Source of the DNA: CAVZBW01 sp963778465
GTDB lineage: Bacteria; Actinomycetota; Acidimicrobiia; Acidimicrobiales; RAAP-2
NCBI GenBank assembly: GCA_963778465.1
Contig: CAVZUK010000003.1
Span: forward strand, 2,170,001 to 2,234,000
Reading direction: 5' to 3'
DNA: 64,000 nt
Shown here: in pieces, positions 49,813 to 57,240 of the stretch
Layout: the number at the start of each line of letters is the position of its first letter
Position numbering within the stretch: position 1 is the stretch's first letter
Notes under the pieces: model-generated
Told to the model about the DNA's origin: nothing
Databases searched by the model: none
The model's input: the letters and a program-made list of their open reading frames with translations, nothing else
Position numbers and translations under genes: made by a program

Positions 49813-51084
49813 ATGGATCGGGTGGAGTCGGTGGAGCCGCCGGAGGCGTCTGGGCTGCCCCACGTGCTGTTGGTCGGGGCGGGGTTTGCCGGGATGTCCG
49901 CGCTGGAGGAGCTGCGCACCCTGCCGGTCGAGGTGACGCTGCTCGATCGGAACCTCTTCCATACCTTCCAGCCGTTCCTCTACCAGGTGGCAACTGCCGG
50001 GCTGAATCCCGGCGACGTCGCCTATCCGGCCCGCGCCACGGTGCGCCAGATGCCGAGGACCCGCTTCCACCTGGGCGAGCTGGCGGGGGTCGAGTGGGAG
50101 GATCGCAAGGCGGTGCTCGCCGACGGCCAGCGGCTGGCCTACGACTATCTCATCCTCGCCCTCGGGGCGAGCACCAACTTCTTCGGCATCCCGGGTGCCG
50201 AGGAGCACAGCCTGGCCATCTACACGATCCCCCAGGCCGTGCACGTGCGCGACCACGTGTTCGCCCGACTCGAGGAGCGCGCCGCCTGCGAGCCGTGCAC
50301 GGAGCCGCTGAGGATCGTCGTCGTCGGGGGCGGGCCCACCGGCGTCGAGATGGCGGGGACGCTGGCCGAACTGCGTGACGCCCTCGTGGGGTTCGGCTAT
50401 CCGGAGCTCAACCGCTCGGACGTGCGCGTCGTGCTCGTCGAGATGCAGGGCCGGACGCTCGGGGCCTTCGACGAGCGGCTGAGCCGGTACGCGGCCGCCG
50501 AGCTCGAGCGTCGCGGCGTAGAGCTGCGGCTCGGTCAGACCGTGGCGGAGGTGCGAGAGGACGAGGTCCTCCTGTCGTCGGGCGAGCTGCTCAGCTGTGC
50601 GGTGACGATCTGGGCTGCCGGCGTGCGAGCGCCCGCCCTGGCGGGCGCCCTCGGGCTGGCGCAAGGCCGGTCGGGCAGGATCGCCGTCGAGGCCGACCTG
50701 CGCCCGCCCGGGCGTCCCGAGACCTTCGTCGTGGGCGACCTCTCGGCCGCGGTGATGGGGGAGGGCCTCGTCCCGCAGCTGGCGCAACCCGCCATCCAGG
50801 AGGGCCGTCACGCGGCTCGGCAGATCGGCCGGCTGCTGGAGCAGCGGCCGACGGAGCCCTTCGTGTACCACGACAAGGGCAACATGGCCACGATCGGGCG
50901 CCGCGCCGCGGTGCTGCAGTTGCCCATCGGCGTGCGGCTGACCGGAACCCTGGCGTGGTTGGGCTGGCTCGGGTTGCACATCTTCACCCTCGTGGGCCGG
51001 CGCAACCGGCTCTCGACGCTGAGCAACCTGGCGTGGCGGTACGTCCGATGGCCCCGTGGCGTGAAGGTGATCGTGGGCAGCTGA
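49813..51084 (+). CDS. ndh: Type II NADH dehydrogenase (NDH-2), FAD-dependent
   Basis: 423 residues. The first dinucleotide fold is VLLVGAGFAGMSALEEL at residues 18-34 for FAD, the second RIVVVGGGPTGVEMAGTLAEL near 170 for NADH. TIWAAGVRAPALAGALG and ETFVVGDLSAAV (FAD ribityl Asp) follow. The C-terminal YHDKGNMATIGRRAAVLQLP and the amphipathic helices GLHIFTLVGRRNRLS anchor it to the membrane. It passes electrons from NADH to menaquinone without pumping protons. ATG 49813 has only a weak GGA element upstream. Confidence 0.9.
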   Translation: MDRVESVEPPEASGLPHVLLVGAGFAGMSALEELRTLPVEVTLLDRNLFHTFQPFLYQVATAGLNPGDVAYPARATVRQMPRTRFHLGELAGVEWEDRKAVLADGQRLAYDYLILALGASTNFFGIPGAEEHSLAIYTIPQAVHVRDHVFARLEERAACEPCTEPLRIVVVGGGPTGVEMAGTLAELRDALVGFGYPELNRSDVRVVLVEMQGRTLGAFDERLSRYAAAELERRGVELRLGQTVAEVREDEVLLSSGELLSCAVTIWAAGVRAPALAGALGLAQGRSGRIAVEADLRPPGRPETFVVGDLSAAVMGEGLVPQLAQPAIQEGRHAARQIGRLLEQRPTEPFVYHDKGNMATIGRRAAVLQLPIGVRLTGTLAWLGWLGLHIFTLVGRRNRLSTLSNLAWRYVRWPRGVKVIVGS

Positions 51085-51124
51085 GCGTGGGCCGTCGGCA
51101 CGAGTCGGCGAAGATGGCGGTCCG

Positions 51125-51904
51125 GTGCGACTGCACGTAGGAACCTCGGGATGGCAGTACGACGGGTGGCGCGACACGTTCTACCCGAAGGCCCTGCCCA
51201 AGCGGCAGTGGCTCGCCCACTACGCCGGCTGCTTCGCCACGGTCGAGGTCAACAACGCCTTCTATCGACTACCGGAACGTGCCACCTTCGAACGGTGGGC
51301 CGCGGCCGCGCCCGATGACTTCACCTTCGCGCTCAAGGCCAGCCGGTTCCTCACCCATGTCAAGCGCCTGGCCGACCCCGCGGAGCCCGTGGCCCGCATG
51401 CTCGACCGGGCCCGAGGTCTGGGTCACAAGCTCGGACCCGTCCTGTTGCAGCTGCCACCCCAGCTGGCGATCGCGCTGGACCGCCTGGACGAGACCTTGG
51501 TGCAATTTCCCGGGGGTCAGCGCGTGGCGGTCGAATTCCGGCACCCCTCGTGGTTCGTCGACGGATGCCGCTCGGTCCTCGAGCGTCACGGCGCCGCCCT
51601 GTGCCTCGTCGATCGGCGCGGACCCCGAGCGCCGATGTGGCGCACCGCCGACTGGGGCTACGTCCGCTTCCACGAGGGGAGGGGTCGGCCGCCGCCCGGC
51701 TACGGACGGGCCAGCCTCACGGGCTGGGTCGGCCGGATGGCCGAGCTGTGGCCCGAGGGTGACGCGGAGGTCTACGCGTACTTCAACAACGACGCCGATG
51801 CGTGCGCGGTGCGAGACGCCCACCGTCTGGCGTTGGCCGCCCGGCGGTCCGGCATCCCGGCCTCACGGACGCCGGTCCTTCCCCGGGTTTCTGCCCGGAC
51901 GTAG
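51125..51904 (+). CDS. DUF72 (YecE-like) protein
   Basis: 259 residues of the DUF72 TIM-barrel family. It starts RLHVGTSGWQYDGWRDTFYP, the typical opening, then FATVEVNNAFYRLP, FTFALKASRFLTHVKRL and VAVEFRHPSWF. The C-terminal YAYFNNDADACAVRDAHRL carries the conserved YAYFNND signature. The family's biochemical role is unknown. The GTG start fits the family's N-terminus. It overlaps the convergent exchanger-like gene by 42 bases. Confidence 0.9.
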   Translation: MRLHVGTSGWQYDGWRDTFYPKALPKRQWLAHYAGCFATVEVNNAFYRLPERATFERWAAAAPDDFTFALKASRFLTHVKRLADPAEPVARMLDRARGLGHKLGPVLLQLPPQLAIALDRLDETLVQFPGGQRVAVEFRHPSWFVDGCRSVLERHGAALCLVDRRGPRAPMWRTADWGYVRFHEGRGRPPPGYGRASLTGWVGRMAELWPEGDAEVYAYFNNDADACAVRDAHRLALAARRSGIPASRTPVLPRVSART

Positions 51905-52975
51905 GAGCAGGACGCAAACGGTCGAGGCGATCACGATGGGCGGGACCAGGAGCACGGCGAGGTTCGAGAGGTTGCGCGAAGTCGCCACGAGGACGCCGAA
52001 GAACGCCAGATACGAGACGAGGATCACGTACCCGGCGTCCCGCCGCAGCCCGTTGTCGAGATAGGCGAAGGCCAGGGCGACGAGCGTGAGTCCGACGTAC
52101 CACGCCGACACGAGGACGACGTGGCCGGAGATCCGCCCGATCCCGAGCACCGCGGCCGGCAGCAGGAAGCCGACGGCCACGTTGAGGGCGTTGCTGTTGA
52201 GGGCCGTGCTCAGCATGGCCGCTCCTCGCCCCCGTCTCGCGAGATAGATCGCCGCCACGGCGTTGGGGAGGCTCGTCACCGCGGCGAGGACGACGCCGCC
52301 GACGATGATGTCGGAGACACCCCATCGTGCGCCGAGCATCGAGGCACTTCGCTCCATCGCCACGCTCGCCGAGATCACCACGCCGAGGGCGACGACGGCG
52401 ACCATTGCGTCCGCCACCTGCCCGCGCCGGGGGTGGATGGCGGTGCTCAACTCGAGCTCTTCTTCGTAGATGGCGATCCTGAGCCACCTGCGCACCTTCA
52501 TGGCCAGCCCGTGGTTCCGGATACGGGGGCCCTCCAGAGCGGCCAGGACGACGTAGGGCACGAGTACGGCGAGGACGAGCAACAGACCGGCGACCGGTGG
52601 CACGGCGCCGATGACCGTGAGGAGGCACACCGCGGCGACCCACACGGCGACGCCACCGGCGAGCAGGACGACCCTGCGGTGCAGGGCGATGTGGCCGGCC
52701 ACGACGGCTCCCAGGCCCAGCAGGGCGGCCAGGTTGAACACGTTCGACCCGATCACGATGCCGGCACCGATCGCTTGCTGGTGGTGTGCCAGGGCGCTGA
52801 ACGCCGAGGAGATCTCCGGCGTGTTGGCGGCCAACGCGGCGATGAGGCCGAGCATGGCCTCCGAGGCCGAGAGGCGGGCCCCGATCCGCTCGATGCGGGA
52901 GACGAGCAGCCAGCTCGTGCCCAGGCTGACGGCGGAGCCGAGAAGGAAGACGGCGATGGCGAGCGGCGTGCTCAT
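51863..52975 (-). CDS. Sodium/calcium-exchanger-like membrane protein (CaCA superfamily)
   Basis: 370 residues, about ten membrane segments in two inverted halves. The first alpha repeat is GLIAALAANTPEISSAFSAL with IGAGIVIGSNVFNLAALLGL; the second is GVVLAAVTSLPNAVAAIYLA with TALNSNALNVAVGF. The acidic residue of the first repeat (TPE) is present, while the second has TSLPNA without it, so ion binding may differ from classic exchangers. ATG 52975 is preferred over the longer frame from 53044 because the first hydrophobic segment follows directly. Confidence 0.83.
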   Translation of the reverse strand: MSTPLAIAVFLLGSAVSLGTSWLLVSRIERIGARLSASEAMLGLIAALAANTPEISSAFSALAHHQQAIGAGIVIGSNVFNLAALLGLGAVVAGHIALHRRVVLLAGGVAVWVAAVCLLTVIGAVPPVAGLLLVLAVLVPYVVLAALEGPRIRNHGLAMKVRRWLRIAIYEEELELSTAIHPRRGQVADAMVAVVALGVVISASVAMERSASMLGARWGVSDIIVGGVVLAAVTSLPNAVAAIYLARRGRGAAMLSTALNSNALNVAVGFLLPAAVLGIGRISGHVVLVSAWYVGLTLVALAFAYLDNGLRRDAGYVILVSYLAFFGVLVATSRNLSNLAVLLVPPIVIASTVCVLLLRPGRNPGKDRRP

Positions 52976-53184
52976 CCCGCTCCGGCGCCGGCCGTCGGCG
53001 AGGTCTGGCGTCGGCGGGGCCCCGATTGCGCTACCGAGGTCCACTCCCCATGAGACTGGTCGACCATTTGTCCTGGCTCCACATCGCTGACAAGTGCCGA
53101 CCAGGCTTCCCGGCGCGCCGATCAGAAACTAGCGAATGGGCCGGCCCTGGCTCAACGGGACCAGGGAGCCCTTGCTTTGAGAGC

Positions 53185-54189
53185 CTAGGAAGACGGTGCG
53201 TACAGGACGGTGAAGAAGTCGCGCGTCCAGCCTTGCTGGTACTGGTCTGCGGGGCGGTTCTGCCCGGGCACACCCGTCGAGAGGGGTCCTCCGGGCGTGG
53301 ACGCGACGGCGAGCTGCACCCATTCGGGGTTGATGTCGAGCTCCATCGCGGTCACCGCACCGGCCTGGACCAGCGCGGCGGCCATGTCGGACGGGAGCGC
53401 CCCCATCGACCCGGCGTAGATGATGTTGCCCTGCGCGTCCTGGCCGACCGCGCTGCGCGCGACGGAGCTGCCGCCTCCGAGCGTGGCACCCCACGTGGAG
53501 ATGCTCTCGATGTCCGGGCTCGGCTGCCCGCCCTGGACGAGTGGCTCGAGGTTCTGCCGCACGCTCACCACTTGGGCCCCGGCGGCCGGGACGTTCTGCC
53601 CCCACACTCCCACCTGGGCGGTCCCGTCCCCGTAGATGACCATGCTGGCGAGGCCGTTCTGAAGGGACTCGACCGTCTGGCCGTTGATCAAGAAGCCCTC
53701 GGCGCCGGCACCCTGTTCGAAGCCGCCGTTGAACGCCGCGAGGAGGGCCGGTTGCTCCTGGGGGGTGATCGCCGCACCCGGCACCCCGGCCAGGCTGGCC
53801 GCGCCCGGCGGATCGGAGCTCCCGGGGTGGAGCGCATAGTGCACCTGGCCGGCGCGGAAGCGTGCCAGGGTCACCTGGGCCCCATCCGAGGAGGTGTAGG
53901 TCTGCTCGTCCACCGCGACCCCCGTGGCGGTGGTCGCCACCGGGGTCCAGCCCGGCTGTGCCGGAGATGTCGTGGTGGTCGGCGGCGGGGGAGCGGTGGT
54001 CGTCGTGGTCCGTGGCGGGGCCGCGGTCGCGGGAGCATGCGGGCTCCCGGTCGAGGACGGCGCGGAGCTGGAGGACGTCGAGGACCCGCCACTCGCCCGA
54101 TCCTGCCGGGACGCGGGCGCACTCGAGGGTTGGCCGCCGCCGCAGGCGGCCAGGAGCGTCGACAGCCCGAGCGCGGCCACCACGGTCAC
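53185..54189 (-). CDS. Phosphodiester glycosidase (NAGPA) domain lipoprotein
   Basis: 334 residues. VVAALGLSTLLAACGGG is a lipoprotein signal with lipobox LAAC (Cys16 from this start). A Ser/Thr/Pro-rich linker of about 60 residues with TTTTT and PPPPTTTT runs follows, then a NAGPA/DUF2233-type domain: PALLAAFNGGFEQG, GFLINGQTV, NIIYAGSMGALPSDMAAALV and VTAMELDINPEWVQLAV with the Asp of the active site. It is surface-anchored and likely cleaves a phosphodiester-linked sugar. An in-frame CTG 24 bases upstream would add LRARLFL and give a more usual positively charged signal start. Confidence 0.85.
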   Translation of the reverse strand: MTVVAALGLSTLLAACGGGQPSSAPASRQDRASGGSSTSSSSAPSSTGSPHAPATAAPPRTTTTTAPPPPTTTTSPAQPGWTPVATTATGVAVDEQTYTSSDGAQVTLARFRAGQVHYALHPGSSDPPGAASLAGVPGAAITPQEQPALLAAFNGGFEQGAGAEGFLINGQTVESLQNGLASMVIYGDGTAQVGVWGQNVPAAGAQVVSVRQNLEPLVQGGQPSPDIESISTWGATLGGGSSVARSAVGQDAQGNIIYAGSMGALPSDMAAALVQAGAVTAMELDINPEWVQLAVASTPGGPLSTGVPGQNRPADQYQQGWTRDFFTVLYAPSS

Positions 54190-54268
54190 GAGAAAGAGCC
54201 GGGCACGCAGAGTCGGTCAGTATACGAACGCCCGGTCGCCCCGGGACCTCGCCCCGACGCAGGGTTGC

Positions 54269-54466
54269 CTACCCCCCGTCGCGGCGGGCCTCGGTGACGC
54301 GCTGGCAACGGGCGCACCAGGCGGCGGGACTTCGCTCGTCGCTCGGGTGCACCAGCATCCCGCATTGCGAGCAGCGCCATATTGCGGGCGACTCTTCGGA
54401 ACCTTCGCTCGACTCGGAACCGGCAGGCATGCCTGAAGGTTGAATCAGCCGGGCGAGCCGGCGCAA
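54269..54466 (-). CDS. Small zinc-ribbon protein
   Basis: 65 residues. AIWRCSQCGMLVHPSDERSP and then WCARCQRV hold two CxxC pairs 18 residues apart, a treble-clef-like zinc ribbon. The N-terminal half is polar and poorly defined. TTG 54466 has AGGA upstream; ATG 54430 (MPAGSESSEG) is the alternative. It lies 20 bases after the lon stop on the same strand, so it may be co-transcribed with lon. Function unknown. Confidence 0.6.
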   Translation of the reverse strand: MRRLARLIQPSGMPAGSESSEGSEESPAIWRCSQCGMLVHPSDERSPAAWCARCQRVTEARRDGG

Positions 54467-54486
54467 GGATTCCTGGACAGGGCCCC

Positions 54487-56871
54487 TCAGGCGGCTTGCC
54501 GGTCCTTCGTCGAGGCGTCGTCGTCCGAGCCCGGCTCGGCCGGGGCCGCCGCGCCGCCGGCGTCGAACGCCGCCGACAGCACGTCGGACACCTCGTTCGC
54601 GAGGTGGAACGTCATCGCCTCACGCACCGCCTCGGGGACGTCCTCGAGATCGCCCCCATTGCGCTGGGGAAGGACGACCTCCTCGAGCCCCGCCCGGTGA
54701 GCTGCCAGCACCTTCTGCTTGACGCCACCGATCGGCAATACCCGACCCTGGAGGGTCACCTCCCCGGTCATGCCGACCACCGAGCGCACCGGGACGTCGC
54801 GCAGCAGGCTCACGAGGGCGGTGGTCAAGGTCACGCCCGCCGAGGGCCCGTCCTTCGGCACGGCGCCCGCCGGCACGTGGACGTGGAATCGGCGTCCGCG
54901 GAGCCGCTCGGGGTCGATGCCGAGCTCGGTCGCGTGCGAACGCACGTAGGAGAGGGCGATCTCCGCCGACTCCTTCATGACGTCACCCAACTGACCGGTG
55001 ATGGTCAGGCCCTCGGGCCCCTCCATGTCGGTCGCCTCGACGTAGAGCACGTCGCCCCCTGCACCGGTGACGGCGAGGCCGGTGGCCACGCCGGGCACGG
55101 CGGTGCGGTCGGCCGCCTCGAAGAAGAACCGGGGTCGGCCCAACCAGGCCCGCACGTCCTCCGAGTCGACCTGGACGGGCGGCTCCACCTCTCCCGAGGT
55201 GAGGCGCGTCGCCACCTTGCGCAACAACCGGCCGAGCTCACGCTCGAGATTCCGCACACCGGCCTCGCGCGTGTAGTCGGCGATCACGGCGCGCAGGGCG
55301 TCGTCGCTGACCGTGACCTCGTCGGCGGAGAGCGCGGCGCGCTCCCGCTGTCGCACGAGGAGATGGTGCTGGGCGATCGAGAGCTTCTCGTCCTCGGTGT
55401 AGCCGTCGAGGCGGATGAGCTCCATCCGGTCGAGCAGCGGCCCGGGGATGGTCTCGGCCACGTTGGCCGTCGCGAGGAACACGACCTTCGAGAGGTCGAG
55501 CTCGACCTCCAGGTAGTGGTCCCGGAAGGTGTGGTTCTGGGCCGGGTCGAGCACCTCGAGCAAGGCCGAGGAGGGGTCGCCCCGGAAATCGGTCCCGAGC
55601 TTGTCCACCTCGTCGAGGAGGATGACCGGGTTCATGCTGCCGGCGTCACGCAGCGCCCGGGCGAGCCGCCCTGGCTGGGCGCCCACGTACGTGCGCCGGT
55701 GGCCACGGATCTCGGCCTCGTCTCGAACGCCGCCCAGGGCCACCCTCACGAACTTGCGTCCGAGGGCGCGAGCGACCGACTCGCCGAGCGAGGTCTTGCC
55801 GACCCCGGGGGGACCGACGAGGGCGAGGATGCTGCCCGCGCCTCGGCCGGAGACGGGGACGAGGCCCCGCTCCGCCTGGCGCTTGCGGACCGCCAGGTGC
55901 TCGATGATGCGCTCCTTGACGTCGGTCAACCCGTCGTGGTCCTCGTCCAAGATGCGGGCTGCCTCCGAGATGTCGAGCCGGTCCTCCGTCTCGATACCCC
56001 AGGGGAGCTCCAAGATCGTGTCGAGCCAGGTGCGGATCCACCCGTGCTCCGGGCTCTGCTCGCTGGTCCGCTCGAGCTTTTCCACCTCCTTCACGACGGC
56101 GTCGTGCACACCCTCGGGAAGGTCGCGCTCGTCGATCTTGGCGCGGTAGTCCCCGGGCGTGCCGTCGGACTCGCCCGTGAGGTCGCCGAGCTCCTTGCGA
56201 ATGGAGTCGAGCTGGCGACGGAGAAGGAATTCGCGCTGGCTCTTCTCCATGCCCTCCTCGACGTCGTTCTTGACCCTCTCCCGGAGCGAGAGGTCGGCCA
56301 AGGTCTCCTTGGCCCAGCCGAGGACCAAGCGGAGCCGCTCCTCGACGTCGACCATCTCCAGGACCTGGACCTTCTGCTCGAGCGAGAGGTCCGGCGAGTA
56401 CCCCGCGATGTCGGCCACCTGAGAGGGCTCGGTGACCTCCCGGAGCTGCGCGATGATCTGCCGCGCCCCTCGGGCGAGGAGGATGTTCTCCAAGACGGCC
56501 CGATACTCCCGGGCGAGATCGTGGACCTCGGGGGTGTCGGCGGGCGCCTCGACGGGGTGCACCTGGACCCAGAGCGCACGGCCGGTGCCGGGAACGGCCA
56601 CGCCGACCTCGGCGCGCTCGAGGCCCCGCACGACCGCGCCGAGCGAACCGCCCGGCAGCTGTCCGGTCTCGACGATCTCGGAGACCACGCCGATGCTGGC
56701 GTAGCGACCCTCGATGTGGGGCACGAGCAACAGACGCCCTCCGGCCTCGCCGGCGGACTCCACGGCGGCCTTCGCCTCGTCGCTCTCCAGGGCCATCGTG
56801 AACACCATGCCGGGCAGGATGACCCCCGAGGTGAGGGGCAAGAGGGGCAACGGCTGGTTGCGATCGACCAT
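54487..56871 (-). CDS. lon: Lon protease (ATP-dependent, LonA type)
   Basis: 794 residues with the full LonA plan. The N-terminal substrate domain starts PLPLLPLTSGVILPGMVFTM; a helical part contains EGMEKSQREFLLRRQLDSIR. The AAA+ module has Walker A LALVGPPGVGKTSLGESVAR, Walker B VILLDEVDKLG and RGHRRTYVGAQPGR. The protease domain has KDGPSAGVTLTTAL with catalytic Ser and GGVKQKVLAAHRAGLEEVVL with catalytic Lys. It degrades misfolded and regulatory proteins. ATG 56871 has AAGGA seven bases upstream and replaces the longer frame from 56958. Confidence 0.96.
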   Translation of the reverse strand: MVDRNQPLPLLPLTSGVILPGMVFTMALESDEAKAAVESAGEAGGRLLLVPHIEGRYASIGVVSEIVETGQLPGGSLGAVVRGLERAEVGVAVPGTGRALWVQVHPVEAPADTPEVHDLAREYRAVLENILLARGARQIIAQLREVTEPSQVADIAGYSPDLSLEQKVQVLEMVDVEERLRLVLGWAKETLADLSLRERVKNDVEEGMEKSQREFLLRRQLDSIRKELGDLTGESDGTPGDYRAKIDERDLPEGVHDAVVKEVEKLERTSEQSPEHGWIRTWLDTILELPWGIETEDRLDISEAARILDEDHDGLTDVKERIIEHLAVRKRQAERGLVPVSGRGAGSILALVGPPGVGKTSLGESVARALGRKFVRVALGGVRDEAEIRGHRRTYVGAQPGRLARALRDAGSMNPVILLDEVDKLGTDFRGDPSSALLEVLDPAQNHTFRDHYLEVELDLSKVVFLATANVAETIPGPLLDRMELIRLDGYTEDEKLSIAQHHLLVRQRERAALSADEVTVSDDALRAVIADYTREAGVRNLERELGRLLRKVATRLTSGEVEPPVQVDSEDVRAWLGRPRFFFEAADRTAVPGVATGLAVTGAGGDVLYVEATDMEGPEGLTITGQLGDVMKESAEIALSYVRSHATELGIDPERLRGRRFHVHVPAGAVPKDGPSAGVTLTTALVSLLRDVPVRSVVGMTGEVTLQGRVLPIGGVKQKVLAAHRAGLEEVVLPQRNGGDLEDVPEAVREAMTFHLANEVSDVLSAAFDAGGAAAPAEPGSDDDASTKDRQAA

Positions 56872-56936
56872 CTGAGTTCCTTCTTCCCATGATGGGGGGC
56901 CGGCCCTCGCAGTCGGGGCAGGCCTCACCCGTGTAG

Positions 56937-56952
56937 TGCGTTCAACAACGCA
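56937..56952. promoter_or_regulatory. TGCGTT-N4-AACGCA palindrome upstream of lon
   Basis: TGCGTTCAACAACGCA is a perfect 6+6 inverted repeat, 66 bases before the lon ATG and 107 bases before the first kdp peptide, so it could serve either direction. It does not match the CIRCE or HAIR heat-shock operators. Confidence 0.35.
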
Positions 56953-56984
56953 ACCCACACCGGCTATTCCACTGTGCCGGCCAG

Positions 56985-57002
56985 GCCGTTTATGCCGTTT
57001 TT
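56985..57002 (+). promoter_or_regulatory. GCCGTTTAT-GCCGTTTTT direct repeat, possible KdpE box
   Basis: Two 9-bp copies in tandem about 57 bases before the start of the kdp transcript's first small gene. KdpE of E. coli binds a T-rich direct repeat upstream of kdpF; the resemblance is in layout, not in exact bases. Confidence 0.35.
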
Positions 57003-57058
57003 ACGTCGGAGGTCCGCCGTTGAGGTCCTGTTGACGGCGCCGCCAGGAGACTCGACCC

Positions 57059-57142
57059 ATGGCGGATTTTCTCGTAGTCATCGGCACGGTCGCCTTCGTG
57101 GCCGTGATGCTCGGCTTGATCTGGGCGCTGGACCGGGTATGA
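57059..57142 (+). CDS. 27-residue membrane peptide upstream of kdpF
   Basis: MADFLVVIGTVAFVAVMLGL then IWALDRV: one membrane helix with a charged C-terminus. AGGAG at 57045-57049 is eight to nine bases before the ATG. The stop overlaps the kdpF start in ATGA, so translation is coupled to kdpF. It is not KdpF itself, which is the next gene. Similar tiny helices precede kdpF in other actinobacteria as I recall, without a name. A KdpFABC-associated peptide is the simplest inference. Confidence 0.65.
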   Translation: MADFLVVIGTVAFVAVMLGLIWALDRV

Positions 57143-57228
57143 CGGTCGCCCAAGGCCTGCTGCTGGCCGTCTCCATCATTGTCTTTCTTTACCTCGGGGT
57201 GGCCTTGTTCAAGGCCGAGTGGTTCTGA
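57139..57228 (+). CDS. kdpF: Potassium-transporting ATPase subunit KdpF
   Basis: 29 residues, the normal size. MTVAQGLLLAVSIIVFLYLG then VALFKAEWF matches the KdpF pattern of one helix ending in L-x-x-PE(R/K)F-like residues (FKAEWF). KdpF stabilises the KdpABC complex in the membrane. The start overlaps the preceding peptide (ATGA), and kdpA begins 12 bases after its stop. Confidence 0.9.
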   Translation: MTVAQGLLLAVSIIVFLYLGVALFKAEWF

Positions 57229-57240
57229 GGTTCGCTCGCC

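Noticed and set aside
54382..56892. 2.5-kb plus-strand open frame opposite lon
   Set aside because: Antisense shadow of lon caused by high GC at third positions; no domain is visible.
56960..57058. c-di-AMP (ydaO-type) riboswitch before kdp
   Set aside because: The leader is under 100 bases and I could not find the conserved ydaO core; only the direct repeat is supported.
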